From Leptospira ellinghausenii (lineage in GTDB: Bacteria; Spirochaetota; Leptospiria; Leptospirales; Leptospiraceae), in contig NZ_BFAZ01000009.1 in NCBI RefSeq assembly GCF_003114815.1, positions 1,488,001 to 1,552,000 on the forward strand: a stretch of 64,000 nucleotides of DNA, given 5' to 3'. Of the stretch, positions 48,134 through 56,503 are shown in pieces. The notes under the pieces are model-generated. The model was given only the letters and a program-made list of their open reading frames with translations. It was not told where the DNA came from and ran no database searches. The position numbers and the translations under genes are program-made. Numbering within the stretch: position 1 is the stretch's first letter; each line of letters begins with the position of its first letter.

Positions 48134-49300
48134 ATGAGTCATATCAAAGTCCATTTAGCAACAACGGAAGAAGATCGTAATAAAATTTACCACCTCCGCT
48201 ACGACATATATGTTCAAGAAATGAACAGGGTCCAGGAATATGCGGACCATACCACCAAAATGATCAAAGAACCGTTTGATGAAACGGGCCATCTTTTCCT
48301 CGCTGAAACGGAAGAGGGTGAGATCATCGGCACCGTTCGTATCAACTTTCGACGAGATGGAAGTTTGGAATGCGAAGACTTATATGAAATGGATCTTTTC
48401 CGCCCCTTTTACCCAGACAAAGTATCCATGTCGACCAAACTGATGGTCAAACGCGAATACCGTCATACAGCTGCCGCGAGTATGCTGTGTATGAAGATTT
48501 ATGAACATGCGAGGGAAAATGGGATCGTCATCGATTTTATTGATACCAATCCACATTTGGTGCGGTTGTACAACCAAGTTGGATACCGGATGTACAAAAA
48601 AAACATCCACCACCCTGAATATGGCATTGTGATTCCCATGGTATTCTTGTTAGACGACAATGAATACTTAAAACAAATTCATTCACCATTCCTTCGTTTG
48701 GCGAAGAGATTCCCAGCTGGAACCGAACTTGCTCATTTGTTTGAAACCAAGTTCCCTGAATACAAAGACATTCGGCCTCTCTTCTCAATGGAAGGAGATG
48801 AGGTTTGGCAAAATATCGTTCATGATATGATGCTTCCTCCGAGCCAGTTTCTCTCGTTTTTACGAGGGTTTACGGAGGAAGAATCTAAAAAACTTCTCTC
48901 AATGCTCGATCTCATTGATTACGAAGATGGTGATGTTGTGTTCCACCAAAACCAAGAAAGCCAAGGTTTGTTTTGTGTATTGGATGGAAGTGTGGAAGTT
49001 GTGGTGACAAGGGAAGATGGAATTCGATCTACCATTTCCATCTTAAACCAAGGTGAGATTTTTGGGGAACTTGGTTTTGTAGCGAAGTCCAATCGAAATG
49101 CTGATATCATTGTAAGAGATCATGCGAAACTTCTCATCCTCACACCCAATGAATTTCAAAAATTAGAAATCCAAAGTCCTACGTTAGCGGTAAAATTATT
49201 GACCAACCTGTTTGTGATTTTAGCGCAAAGATTTAACGAAATGTCCCGCCGCATGCTCGAATTTAGAAGGTTGTACGAGATGGGCGGTAATTCGAGGTAA
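48134..49300 (+). CDS. GNAT acyltransferase fused to a cyclic-nucleotide-binding domain
   Basis: 388 aa. Residues about 1-165 form a GNAT domain of the autoinducer-synthase/FeeM kind (HLRYDIYVQEMNRVQ, then GTVRINFRRDG and LMVKREYRHTAAASMLCMKIY). A linker (170-235) leads to a cNMP-binding domain (about 245-375) with the phosphate-binding cassette GEIFGELGFVAKSNRNADI, where the Gly-Glu and Arg that hold cAMP are kept. There is no DNA-binding HTH. cAMP from the neighbouring cyclase is the likely ligand. Ribosome site AGGAGG 9 nt upstream. The order is opposite to that of mycobacterial cAMP-regulated protein acetyltransferases (cNMP first). Confidence 0.88.
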   Translation: MSHIKVHLATTEEDRNKIYHLRYDIYVQEMNRVQEYADHTTKMIKEPFDETGHLFLAETEEGEIIGTVRINFRRDGSLECEDLYEMDLFRPFYPDKVSMSTKLMVKREYRHTAAASMLCMKIYEHARENGIVIDFIDTNPHLVRLYNQVGYRMYKKNIHHPEYGIVIPMVFLLDDNEYLKQIHSPFLRLAKRFPAGTELAHLFETKFPEYKDIRPLFSMEGDEVWQNIVHDMMLPPSQFLSFLRGFTEEESKKLLSMLDLIDYEDGDVVFHQNQESQGLFCVLDGSVEVVVTREDGIRSTISILNQGEIFGELGFVAKSNRNADIIVRDHAKLLILTPNEFQKLEIQSPTLAVKLLTNLFVILAQRFNEMSRRMLEFRRLYEMGGNSR

Positions 49301-49320
49301 AATGGTAAAACGTTTGTGGT

Positions 49321-49668
49321 TTAGGAAATTTCCAAAACCACTTGGTCCCAAAGTTTTTTGAAGTTAGAGAGAGATTTTGACTGCCAAGAAACGTTGAGAG
49401 ATCCTTGGATTTTGATTTGGTAAGTTGCACTTTTTCTAGAATCAATAATGAACATGGAAAGGGTAGTGATCCCCGAACTGTTCACAAATTGTAGTTCACG
49501 AAAGTCCATCGTGAGAAGTGCCCCTTGGCATTGTTTGGCAACATCTCTTAAAAATAATTTGATAGGTTCATAAGCGGGTAAGTTCTGCAAGCGGATGGAT
49601 CCAGTGAATTTGACAGTCTTAGTGGCTTCGTCGTATTGAATATTGTAATCTAAGTCTTTGATTTCCAT
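49321..49668 (-). CDS. STAS protein, slr1659-type
   Basis: 115 aa STAS-like domain with the phosphoacceptor motif FVNSSGITTLSMF near 62-74. The family is the slr1659 type that is encoded beside slr1658-type HATPases (name from memory). It lies 13 bp after the HATPase gene in the same direction and probably forms its switch partner; the SpoIIE phosphatase nearby is the obvious enzyme to reset it. Convergent with the GNAT-cNMP gene. Confidence 0.85.
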   Translation of the reverse strand: MEIKDLDYNIQYDEATKTVKFTGSIRLQNLPAYEPIKLFLRDVAKQCQGALLTMDFRELQFVNSSGITTLSMFIIDSRKSATYQIKIQGSLNVSWQSKSLSNFKKLWDQVVLEIS

Positions 49669-49681
49669 GAAGCTTCGCCTA

Positions 49682-50239
49682 TTATATCTCTTCTACGTTG
49701 ATAATTGCTCTTACCGTGATTTCATGAGTATCGGCATCGATCTCAGTGAAACTATAACCAAATCGAACTGGATAGTCTTTTAACATCATGAGAAGACCAA
49801 GTCCAGACTTGGTATCTCCATCTTCTTTGGTTTCGAGTGTAGAAAAATACATCTCCTCCACGTTTTCTGATATGAGTTTGTTCACAAAAAGCTCAAAACT
49901 ATCTCTTAAGGTTTTTGACGCCACATTTAAAACATCAATTCTTAAAAGATTTCCATATTGTTTTAATTCTACGTTGATTCTGCCTTCTCTTGCTTTAGAG
50001 AATTTAGAGGCATTTTCTAAAAGTTCATTGATGATCGTGGAAAGTGAATTGGCTTTGGTTTCACTTGCTTCGTAACAATAGGAATAAAATCCTGCAACGA
50101 AATTGGCTGTGAGACCACATCGGCGCCAATAGGTGGTCATATCGATCGGTTGGAATACCAATCTCAGTTGGCCATCCGCAGGCAAATTCTCTGGAATGAT
50201 GTGGTATTCACCGATGATGATGGGTGCCTTTTGGTTCAA
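49682..50239 (-). CDS. slr1658-type HATPase regulator (copy 2)
   Basis: 185 aa. The start is a TTG at 50239 with a good GGAGG ribosome site just upstream. The HATPase-like N box is STIINELLENASKFS (near 65-79) and the glycine box KSGLGLLMMLKDYP (near 144-157). Paralog of the protein at 44945-45529. Sits between the methyltransferase (12-bp gap) and the STAS gene (13-bp gap), so the three form one operon. Confidence 0.82.
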   Translation of the reverse strand: MNQKAPIIIGEYHIIPENLPADGQLRLVFQPIDMTTYWRRCGLTANFVAGFYSYCYEASETKANSLSTIINELLENASKFSKAREGRINVELKQYGNLLRIDVLNVASKTLRDSFELFVNKLISENVEEMYFSTLETKEDGDTKSGLGLLMMLKDYPVRFGYSFTEIDADTHEITVRAIINVEEI

Positions 50240-50251
50240 TTTTGCCTCCGT

Positions 50252-51031
50252 TTATTTTTGGTACAAATGTGTTTCTAATTTGATCGTGAATTTCACACGA
50301 TTGGACATGTATTCGGATTGTAATTTGGAATATAAATCCTGCATCCCATCTGGATGTCCCATAAAAGACATCATAGACCATCCTGTCATCATGCCCAAAT
50401 GAATTTTTGGGTATTCGACTGTCGGTTTGTCATCATTACCATCATTGGATGCGATGAAGTCTGTTCGATGTTTCAATTGGAATCCCAAAGATTCCATCAT
50501 TCCCGGAATTTTTTCCATCACAAACCTGTCAGCAGGGTGGATGGTAGCATGTTTGGCAACCATATCCAAAAGGACCTGTGGGCCTGTGAAGGTTTTGTCA
50601 TTCGGACAATGGATCAGAACCTTTCCGCCAGGTTTTAACACTCGGTAGAATTCCTTTAGTGCCTTTTCAGGTTCTTTTATGTGGATGAGAACCATCGAAT
50701 TAAAAATAAAATCAAAATGATTGTCCGGGTAATCCAACGAGCGAACATCAGAGACCTTCCAGTCTACTTTTGGATACACCAATTTACAATATTGAACCAT
50801 ATCTTCGGAGATGTCACAAGCAGACCATTTGAGGTTTGGATTTTTCTTCATGAGAAAACTGGTGAGTACCCCTGGACCCGCTCCTGCATCCAGAGCCGTA
50901 CCCACTTCTTTTTCGTATTCGATGGAATCTAAATATGGCTCAAGCAAGAGCTTCAGGAGGTTGGCCTGTGCCGATAACCTGGGCATCTCATCCTGAATGG
51001 ATATTTTTTGTGTATAAAGGTTTTCGCTCAA
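50252..51031 (-). CDS. SAM-dependent class I methyltransferase
   Basis: 259 aa (TTG at 51031) or 244 aa if the ATG at 50986, which has an AGGA ribosome site, is used. Motif I is ALDAGAGPGVLTSFL (near 46-60), the acidic motif II is SACDISEDM, and motif IV is FDFIFNSMVLIHI (near 108-120), followed by the typical LKPGGKVLIHCPN. Substrate unknown. First gene of the operon with the HATPase and STAS proteins, which links methylation to the switch (inference). Confidence 0.88.
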   Translation of the reverse strand: MSENLYTQKISIQDEMPRLSAQANLLKLLLEPYLDSIEYEKEVGTALDAGAGPGVLTSFLMKKNPNLKWSACDISEDMVQYCKLVYPKVDWKVSDVRSLDYPDNHFDFIFNSMVLIHIKEPEKALKEFYRVLKPGGKVLIHCPNDKTFTGPQVLLDMVAKHATIHPADRFVMEKIPGMMESLGFQLKHRTDFIASNDGNDDKPTVEYPKIHLGMMTGWSMMSFMGHPDGMQDLYSKLQSEYMSNRVKFTIKLETHLYQK

Positions 51032-51166
51032 AGTGAATACGCCAGAGGAGTGGTTCTAAAAAAAGAACTCTTTTTCAAAATAGGTCAACTGAAATACGAA
51101 CTATTTTGAACTGTTTTTTACAAATGGTTCAGGACTGTGAACCCATCTGACATAATGGTGAGTGGA

Positions 51167-52015
51167 TTATTGGACTTCGCGTGCAACTACTCCATCGATA
51201 TCACTTCCATTATAACTGCCTGGTGGCCAAGGGAAATTGGTACTGGTTGCTGGGTTGACGACATTACTTGCCGATGTGATTTTTACGAATTTAAATCCAT
51301 TCGTTTTGATATCATTGGCAGCAGTTGTGTCACAACTCACATCGTTTGGATCATTTGGATCTAAATTATCCAAATCAAATCCATCCCCGCCACCCAATAA
51401 AAAGCCACCTCCAGCATCACTGAATAAATCCTCGTTTGACAAGGGATTGGTGGTCATATTGTAATAAACGGGTCTTAGGCCACCAAACTTTGTCCAGCTG
51501 GTTAATAAATTGATATTTCCAGCCGTATAACTCGGATTAAAACCACAATAGATGGATCCATCTCGGGAGACTTGGATCACAGAAGGATCCATAGCATAGG
51601 TATTGGTATCTCCCGAAATGCGAAAACTATTATCATAGATAATAAAATCAATGGAATCTGGGACATTTTTGACAGTTCTGCCACCCCAACTGAGGACCAT
51701 TGAAGCGCCGGCTCCAGTGGTCTCCAAAGCATAAACATCGAGTGATCCCGCAAGTTCACCAGCACCACAAACTCCATTGATGGCTTTTTTCGGATCAGAA
51801 AATCCAGAGACATTGGCTGAGGCACTGACAACAGTATTCGCAAGGAATATGTCGGAAGGGAGTGTTGATTTAGGACAAACAGAAGCATTGGCACTTGCAC
51901 CAAGTAAAGGAATGAGTGCCGCAAGAGTTTCCTCCGATGAGGAAGGAGACGGTTTGCAATGGAAAATCCACAAACAGGAGAAAATGAGGAGGAAATGAAT
52001 TAGTTTTGTTTTCAT
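51167..52015 (-). CDS. Leptospira lipoprotein of unknown function, downstream of a cobalamin riboswitch
   Basis: 282 aa. Lipobox LWIFHC near residues 15-20 makes it a lipoprotein. The mature part has an alternating beta pattern, an Asp-rich loop (DGFDLDNLDPNDPNDVSCD near 218-236) that could bind Ca2+, and ends without an anchor. It resembles a Leptospira family of cell-surface lipoproteins (possibly LIC_13355-like; from memory). Same direction as the 52144-52719 gene with a 128-bp gap, so it may be under the same riboswitch. Confidence 0.7.
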   Translation of the reverse strand: MKTKLIHFLLIFSCLWIFHCKPSPSSSEETLAALIPLLGASANASVCPKSTLPSDIFLANTVVSASANVSGFSDPKKAINGVCGAGELAGSLDVYALETTGAGASMVLSWGGRTVKNVPDSIDFIIYDNSFRISGDTNTYAMDPSVIQVSRDGSIYCGFNPSYTAGNINLLTSWTKFGGLRPVYYNMTTNPLSNEDLFSDAGGGFLLGGGDGFDLDNLDPNDPNDVSCDTTAANDIKTNGFKFVKITSASNVVNPATSTNFPWPPGSYNGSDIDGVVAREVQ

Positions 52016-52143
52016 CTTGGTTGTGGTGTCTAGTCCTATAGTATCATTTAATTGTGCAGTTTATTGAATCTACAATCAATTGCGAAAGGTACACGATCTG
52101 GCACATCTCTTCAAACTAAAATAGATTCAATACTTGAGGTCGA

Positions 52144-52719
52144 TTATAATTTTCGATCGTAACGTGAGAAAGCTGAAGCTCCACATCCAGAACTCCCAGG
52201 GTTTGTCTTAGTTGTGGTATCAGTTTGTGCTTTTGCTTCTGCGTAAGATTTACCAAATGCAACGGTACATAACCAGTAGGAATTTTCTTTTGCTGTGTTT
52301 TTAAAGAAAAACACTTTGTTATACTTTCCTTTATTTGTGTCACCAGCGAAACAACCTCCATTATTTTCTGGGTTTTGAGTGATGAAACTTCCTTCAGAAT
52401 TATTAAATTCAATTATGATATAACAGCTCGAGTATCCACCAAATGCTGAACTATCATCCAATTGAACTCCTTTTAGGCCAAATTTTGCACTAAAGGTTGT
52501 TAGTGTATCTAGTGTTGTTCCATTACCTGTAAAACTATTCCAAACTCCATTGAGAGCAAAATCTTTACTTGATTCTGCAACTTGTCCAGCAACAAGACCG
52601 AGTATTAGATTTTTTTCTGATTCAGATTCCGGAACTTGTTTTTCCATTTGGCAAAAGGAAAAGGAAAAGGAGAAGAGTAGCCCAATGAGGACTGTTGTTT
52701 GTAAGTGTGTTTGTTTCAT
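52144..52719 (-). CDS. Lipoprotein of unknown function under a cobalamin riboswitch
   Basis: 191 aa. The signal sequence ends in SFSFC near residues 19-23, a spirochaetal lipobox. The mature part has four further Cys (SSCYIIIE, GGCFAG, WLCTVAFG, GCGASAF) that could pair as two disulfides, and an N-terminal helix. No family recognised. The ribosome site (AGGAAA, 7 nt before ATG) lies inside a possible hairpin at 52726-52753. Being the first gene after the riboswitch, its synthesis is probably repressed when cobalamin is plentiful, so a role in B12 or corrinoid capture is a reasonable guess. Confidence 0.78.
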   Translation of the reverse strand: MKQTHLQTTVLIGLLFSFSFSFCQMEKQVPESESEKNLILGLVAGQVAESSKDFALNGVWNSFTGNGTTLDTLTTFSAKFGLKGVQLDDSSAFGGYSSCYIIIEFNNSEGSFITQNPENNGGCFAGDTNKGKYNKVFFFKNTAKENSYWLCTVAFGKSYAEAKAQTDTTTKTNPGSSGCGASAFSRYDRKL

Positions 52720-52725
52720 AAAAGT

Positions 52726-52753
52726 TTCCTAAATTTAAAAAATTTTTAGGGAA
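52726..52753 (-). promoter_or_regulatory. Possible ribosome-site-sequestering hairpin
   Basis: On the minus strand TTCC(C)TAAA pairs with TTTAGGAA, the latter containing the ribosome site of the lipoprotein gene. It would be a natural expression platform for translational control by the upstream riboswitch. Confidence 0.4.
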
Positions 52754-52838
52754 CTCCGAGCCAGTGAAAGACAATGAGTGATTCCTTGGGAGTGATCCTC
52801 CAAAAGGAAAAGTTATCGTTGTAAATCTTGTTTCGGGT

Positions 52839-52857
52839 GCCCCGATGCCTTCGGGGC
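52839..52857 (-). other. GC-rich hairpin between riboswitch and gene
   Basis: GCCCCGA and TCGGGGC form a 7-bp stem with a 5-nt loop. It is far richer in GC than the surroundings. No T run follows on the minus strand, so it is not a classical terminator. A weaker stem (CCAAAT/ATTTGG, 52867-52885) precedes it. Confidence 0.45.
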
Positions 52858-52892
52858 CCCTTTCCTCCAAATGGTGGGCATTTGGATTCAGC

Positions 52893-53032
52893 GTGTAAAG
52901 TTCCATTTCCGCGAGGAATTCTTTACGGGGAAGATCTGGCTCACCAAACAGTTATTTGGATTACAGTTGCGGGTCAGCACAGGATTTACACCTGTTTCCT
53001 CCCTGAAGGTATTTTCCAGGTTTTTGCGAAGG
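52893..53032 (-). promoter_or_regulatory. Cobalamin (B12) riboswitch
   Basis: Reading the minus strand, the B12-box core is nearly complete: CAGGGAGGAAACAGGTG, then TAAATCCTGTGCTGACCCG, then CAACTGTAATCC; a GAGCCAGATC element follows downstream. A hairpin with GTAAAG/CTTTAC arms (52926-52895) has the loop word GCGG, complementary to CCGC in the core, as expected for the L5-L13 kissing pair of the class. The next start codon on this strand is the lipoprotein gene at 52719. Confidence 0.85.
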
Positions 53033-53182
53033 CAGGGAATGTCAAATTTTAAATCCAGGATTTCTATTAACATACTTCGTACAATTTGAAACAGAAATGT
53101 ATTCAAATTGTAGGCAAAGAATTTGTGAATCCTTTGCAACCAAATTGGAATTTTAGACACATATCAATTAAGAGGAAAAGAT

Positions 53183-53944
53183 ATGTTTTATTATGTCGGA
53201 AGGTCTATTGGTTTTGTATTGATGTGGATTGTGGTGAAACCCATGAGATTCAAATACGGAAACAAAAAAGTAGAAATTCAGAACGACTTCATTTTACGCC
53301 AGTTAAATGGCAAATCTATGATTCTGATTTCAAATCATATCAAACCGCGAAATAAATTTTTAAAAATAATTACAATGCCTTATGATGCATTTGTCATTCG
53401 TGGAGTTCTCAAACGATATGGAATTTATACAACTGCGTTAACAAGTTATGATTCAGGAATGGGCAATAAAGGCAGAAAGTCAAAATGGCTTAAACGAAAA
53501 GAACAAATTGTCAAAGGGATTGTTAAATCAATCGACTTGATTCCCTTAAACCGAAATGAATCGGACCCTGTGACAATCAAAGATTTCCAGAGAAGGATTA
53601 AAAAAGGGAATTTGGGGATTGGAATTTTTCCAGAAGGATCTTGGTACCGAGGGTTTCGTAAATCTCGAAAATTATTTCCTGGAATGGTTGTACTGAGTAA
53701 ACGTTATAATTTGCCTATTGTACCTTTGTATTTAGATGCATACAATTTAAACAAACCAATTCGGTTAACAGTTGGAAATCCTGTCTGGCAAGTGAATGAC
53801 AATAATGAAACAATGGGATTTATCAAAACGGAACTGATAAGACTCAACCAAGTTGGAAAAAATCAAATCATTCAAACAGAAGTCGACCATAATAGTTTGG
53901 ACTCTGATGAAGAAGGGATGGAAGTATCACCTAGCATTAGCTAG
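53183..53944 (+). CDS. PlsC-like lysophospholipid acyltransferase, atypical
   Basis: 253 aa. Fold and blocks of the 1-acylglycerol-3-phosphate acyltransferase family are present: block I SNHIKPRNKFL (near 51-61), block III GIFPEGSWYRG (near 150-160), and block IV LPIVPLYLDAY. The catalytic HX4D aspartate is missing: block I reads H-IKPR-N. It may therefore be a catalytically altered acyltransferase or use another residue. Membrane-associated by an N-terminal hydrophobic helix (about 5-15). Ribosome site AGAGGAAAAG upstream. Its stop is shared with the convergent TetR gene (CTAG). Confidence 0.8.
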   Translation: MFYYVGRSIGFVLMWIVVKPMRFKYGNKKVEIQNDFILRQLNGKSMILISNHIKPRNKFLKIITMPYDAFVIRGVLKRYGIYTTALTSYDSGMGNKGRKSKWLKRKEQIVKGIVKSIDLIPLNRNESDPVTIKDFQRRIKKGNLGIGIFPEGSWYRGFRKSRKLFPGMVVLSKRYNLPIVPLYLDAYNLNKPIRLTVGNPVWQVNDNNETMGFIKTELIRLNQVGKNQIIQTEVDHNSLDSDEEGMEVSPSIS

Positions 53945-54564
53945 GTTGGTTTTTTGCTAAGCAATTTCTGAAAGTAGGAAATTCCTTCCTCGATCGGATT
54001 TCCTGCTCCTTTTCTTTTTCGGAGCATACCTGTCATATCCAATACAATCACACCATACATCCAACTCCACATCAACCTTGCAATGGCAGGGTATTCGTTT
54101 TTAGGGTATGGAATTTCGCCAGAATCAAAACCAATTCTAACTGTTTCTAAAAAAAACCGATAACTTTTGGGAAGTTGCGGGAATGCCTTTCTATGAACTC
54201 CGCCATAGTCGGTAACAAACATCACTTTGTGAAGTTCGCGGTTGTTACTGGCAAAATGGAAATAGGCACGTGCAATCGCGGCCAATTGGTCAAACGCAGA
54301 TCCCGTTTTGACATCAGCACTTGCTTTTTTTAACATCGAGAGAAGCTCATCCTCTCCCGTTCGGATCAAATCTTGGACAAGGTCAATTTGGCTTTCGTAA
54401 TAAGAATAGGGGCTTGCTACACTACAACCGAGCCGGTTCGCAATTTTACGCATGGAAAGCCCATCGAGTCCTTCTTCCTTTAAAATGAGGAGGGATACAT
54501 CTCTAATTTCCTCTCTGGAGAGGCTATTGCGAATCCTTCTTTGTTTGTGGTGGGCTTCCAACAT
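53941..54564 (-). CDS. TetR family transcriptional regulator
   Basis: 207 aa. HTH near 33-62 (GLSMRKIANRLGCSVASPYSYY), then a TetR C-terminal domain of the WHG kind (about 85-200). Stands alone between the acyltransferase (convergent) and the porin (same direction, 60 bp downstream of the porin stop). Target genes are not evident; no palindrome stands out upstream. Confidence 0.87.
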   Translation of the reverse strand: MLEAHHKQRRIRNSLSREEIRDVSLLILKEEGLDGLSMRKIANRLGCSVASPYSYYESQIDLVQDLIRTGEDELLSMLKKASADVKTGSAFDQLAAIARAYFHFASNNRELHKVMFVTDYGGVHRKAFPQLPKSYRFFLETVRIGFDSGEIPYPKNEYPAIARLMWSWMYGVIVLDMTGMLRKRKGAGNPIEEGISYFQKLLSKKPT

Positions 54565-54624
54565 GGACGAATCTCAGTTTTGCTTCCATGCTATGATAAT
54601 CCAGCTAAAAATCGAACGTTTTTC

Positions 54625-56460
54625 CTAAAATGCAGCATTGATCTGGGCATAGACCATGTAGGCTTCTCTTGCGAGTTGGTTTTTTGCCTGTAAATAGTTT
54701 TGGTTCCATTCAAAGGATTGTGTGGTGCGATTGTATTGGATTTTGCTATTTCTGTAATTTTTAACTGCATCACCAGCTTCCAAGTAACCTACACCTAACC
54801 AGAGTGAAACAAAATCATTGATTTGTCCGTGCCAAGTCAGATCCAATTCTGTATAAATCCTTTTGCCTAAAGCATAGGGAGAAGAATACGATTGATTCGA
54901 GAAATTTTCTGTACTTCCTTTTTCAAACGACACAGGGGTTGGATTTTTTTCACCGATCGTGGAAGAAGAGTTTGGTGCACCACTGATTGCATACCATGCA
55001 TCTTGTTTTTCTGCCTTATCATTTTGGAAATAGGTGATTTGGAATTCACCATAACCTTCCGTTGAGTAGGTTACACTCACAGATTTAGAATATAAATTTT
55101 GAGCATTGATATTTTCAGAAATTCCAGCCACGTTATTAAAATAAGGAATCACTCCAAATCTTGGATTTGCCAATGTTTGGAAGGTGGAGACGGAAGCATC
55201 CGATCTATTTTTATCACCTGAAGCAAATAAAACCTGTCCACCTAACCTTAGTTTCTTAAAGAATGTATAACCAGTTTGGAAAACATGCATTTGTCCTGTA
55301 TATTTTTCTCTTTCTGTTCGGGCATTATCCCATTCATTCGGAAGGTATTCTTTTAAGTAAGGATCTTGGATTCTCCGTCCAGAAGTTCCTGATTGGAATG
55401 CTGATTCCCAAGTAAAGTCCCAAGACTTACCTTCTGGCAAAAAATTACCTTTAGTGCGATTTGTAATTCGAAATCCAGTTGTGATCAGATTTTGGTTTTG
55501 GCGGCTACGATTTGATGCCAAGGGATCGTCTTGCGAAGATTCGGGTAGACCCGTAACTACATTTGTCGTATTTTTTTTCCATTTTCGAACAATACCTAAA
55601 CTATAAAAATCGAATGTCACCCAGTCAGGAATCGTATAACTATTATAAGTTCCCAACAGTGTTGTGTCCGTTCCATTTGCAGCTGAATTGAGTTTTGGAT
55701 CATTGGCAGAGACAACCCCATTGGGTCCACTCTGTGTCCAATAGGGTCTAGCCATTAAAAAATGGATTTTGGCATTTTCAAATTGGAACATGAGTCTGGC
55801 GCCATCAAAGGATAACCCATTCACTGTCCAGTTACCACCACCAATCAATCTTTGGTCTCCATAGGACCAAATTTGCCTTCCAATCTGGAATTTGGATTGG
55901 AATGGTAATTTGTTGAGTAATATAAATGCTTCTCTAACGCTCGTTTGGTTGACTGAGACTGCATTTGTTTGGTTTCGGGAATAAATATCCGCGGTATTAT
56001 TGAAAAAATTGGCTCGAATGTCACCAGTTGATGCAGGTGACTCTCCTCCCCAAACCCTTGCATCTTGTAAAGTCACCTTGGCTTGGACATACGGACTTGG
56101 ATCAAATATAAAGTACAAAGATGAGGTTTGTAGGGTTCGGTCAACATAACCTTTGTCAGAAGCATTAAAATCTAAATTATAACGGCTCTCTTGGCGCGGG
56201 CGAAGGTACAATCCAAATCGTAATACATCATTCAACCAAAATTGGGAAGAATTGGCAGAATGTTTGGATAACGTAGGTTCCACAAACATATGCCGATTGA
56301 ATTCAGGATCTAATCCTTTCTCTTTCATGGGAGAAATATAAGGTTTTGATGGAGTTTCTTTTTCGGGAACTTTTTCTTCTACAGGTTCTGAAAAGAGGAA
56401 TCCACTAGAAAAGACCAAAATGAAACCAAATAAGATAACTCTTTTTTTTTGGTGTAGCAT
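54625..56460 (-). CDS. Alginate-export-type outer membrane porin
   Basis: 611 aa. Signal peptide 1-24 (ILFGFILVFSSGFLFS), then a short Pro/Lys linker (25-48) and a beta-barrel of about 18 strands (60-611) with the AlgE/alginate_exp hallmarks: an N-terminal RPRQESRYNLDF, LQDARVWGGES and GRQIWSYGDQRLIGG, and a C-terminal aromatic strand ending in Phe. Likely an outer-membrane channel for an anionic sugar or similar solute. It lies 43 bp after the sbtA gene in the same direction and may be cotranscribed with it. Confidence 0.85.
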   Translation of the reverse strand: MLHQKKRVILFGFILVFSSGFLFSEPVEEKVPEKETPSKPYISPMKEKGLDPEFNRHMFVEPTLSKHSANSSQFWLNDVLRFGLYLRPRQESRYNLDFNASDKGYVDRTLQTSSLYFIFDPSPYVQAKVTLQDARVWGGESPASTGDIRANFFNNTADIYSRNQTNAVSVNQTSVREAFILLNKLPFQSKFQIGRQIWSYGDQRLIGGGNWTVNGLSFDGARLMFQFENAKIHFLMARPYWTQSGPNGVVSANDPKLNSAANGTDTTLLGTYNSYTIPDWVTFDFYSLGIVRKWKKNTTNVVTGLPESSQDDPLASNRSRQNQNLITTGFRITNRTKGNFLPEGKSWDFTWESAFQSGTSGRRIQDPYLKEYLPNEWDNARTEREKYTGQMHVFQTGYTFFKKLRLGGQVLFASGDKNRSDASVSTFQTLANPRFGVIPYFNNVAGISENINAQNLYSKSVSVTYSTEGYGEFQITYFQNDKAEKQDAWYAISGAPNSSSTIGEKNPTPVSFEKGSTENFSNQSYSSPYALGKRIYTELDLTWHGQINDFVSLWLGVGYLEAGDAVKNYRNSKIQYNRTTQSFEWNQNYLQAKNQLAREAYMVYAQINAAF

Positions 56461-56503
56461 TTTGATCTCTCCTAAAGAATTGTTTGGTGAATTTAACTCT
56501 TTG

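Noticed and set aside
52622..52906. 94-codon frame on the minus strand that starts inside the riboswitch
   Set aside because: It begins within the P13-like hairpin and overlaps the lipoprotein gene in another frame; the riboswitch explains the region better.
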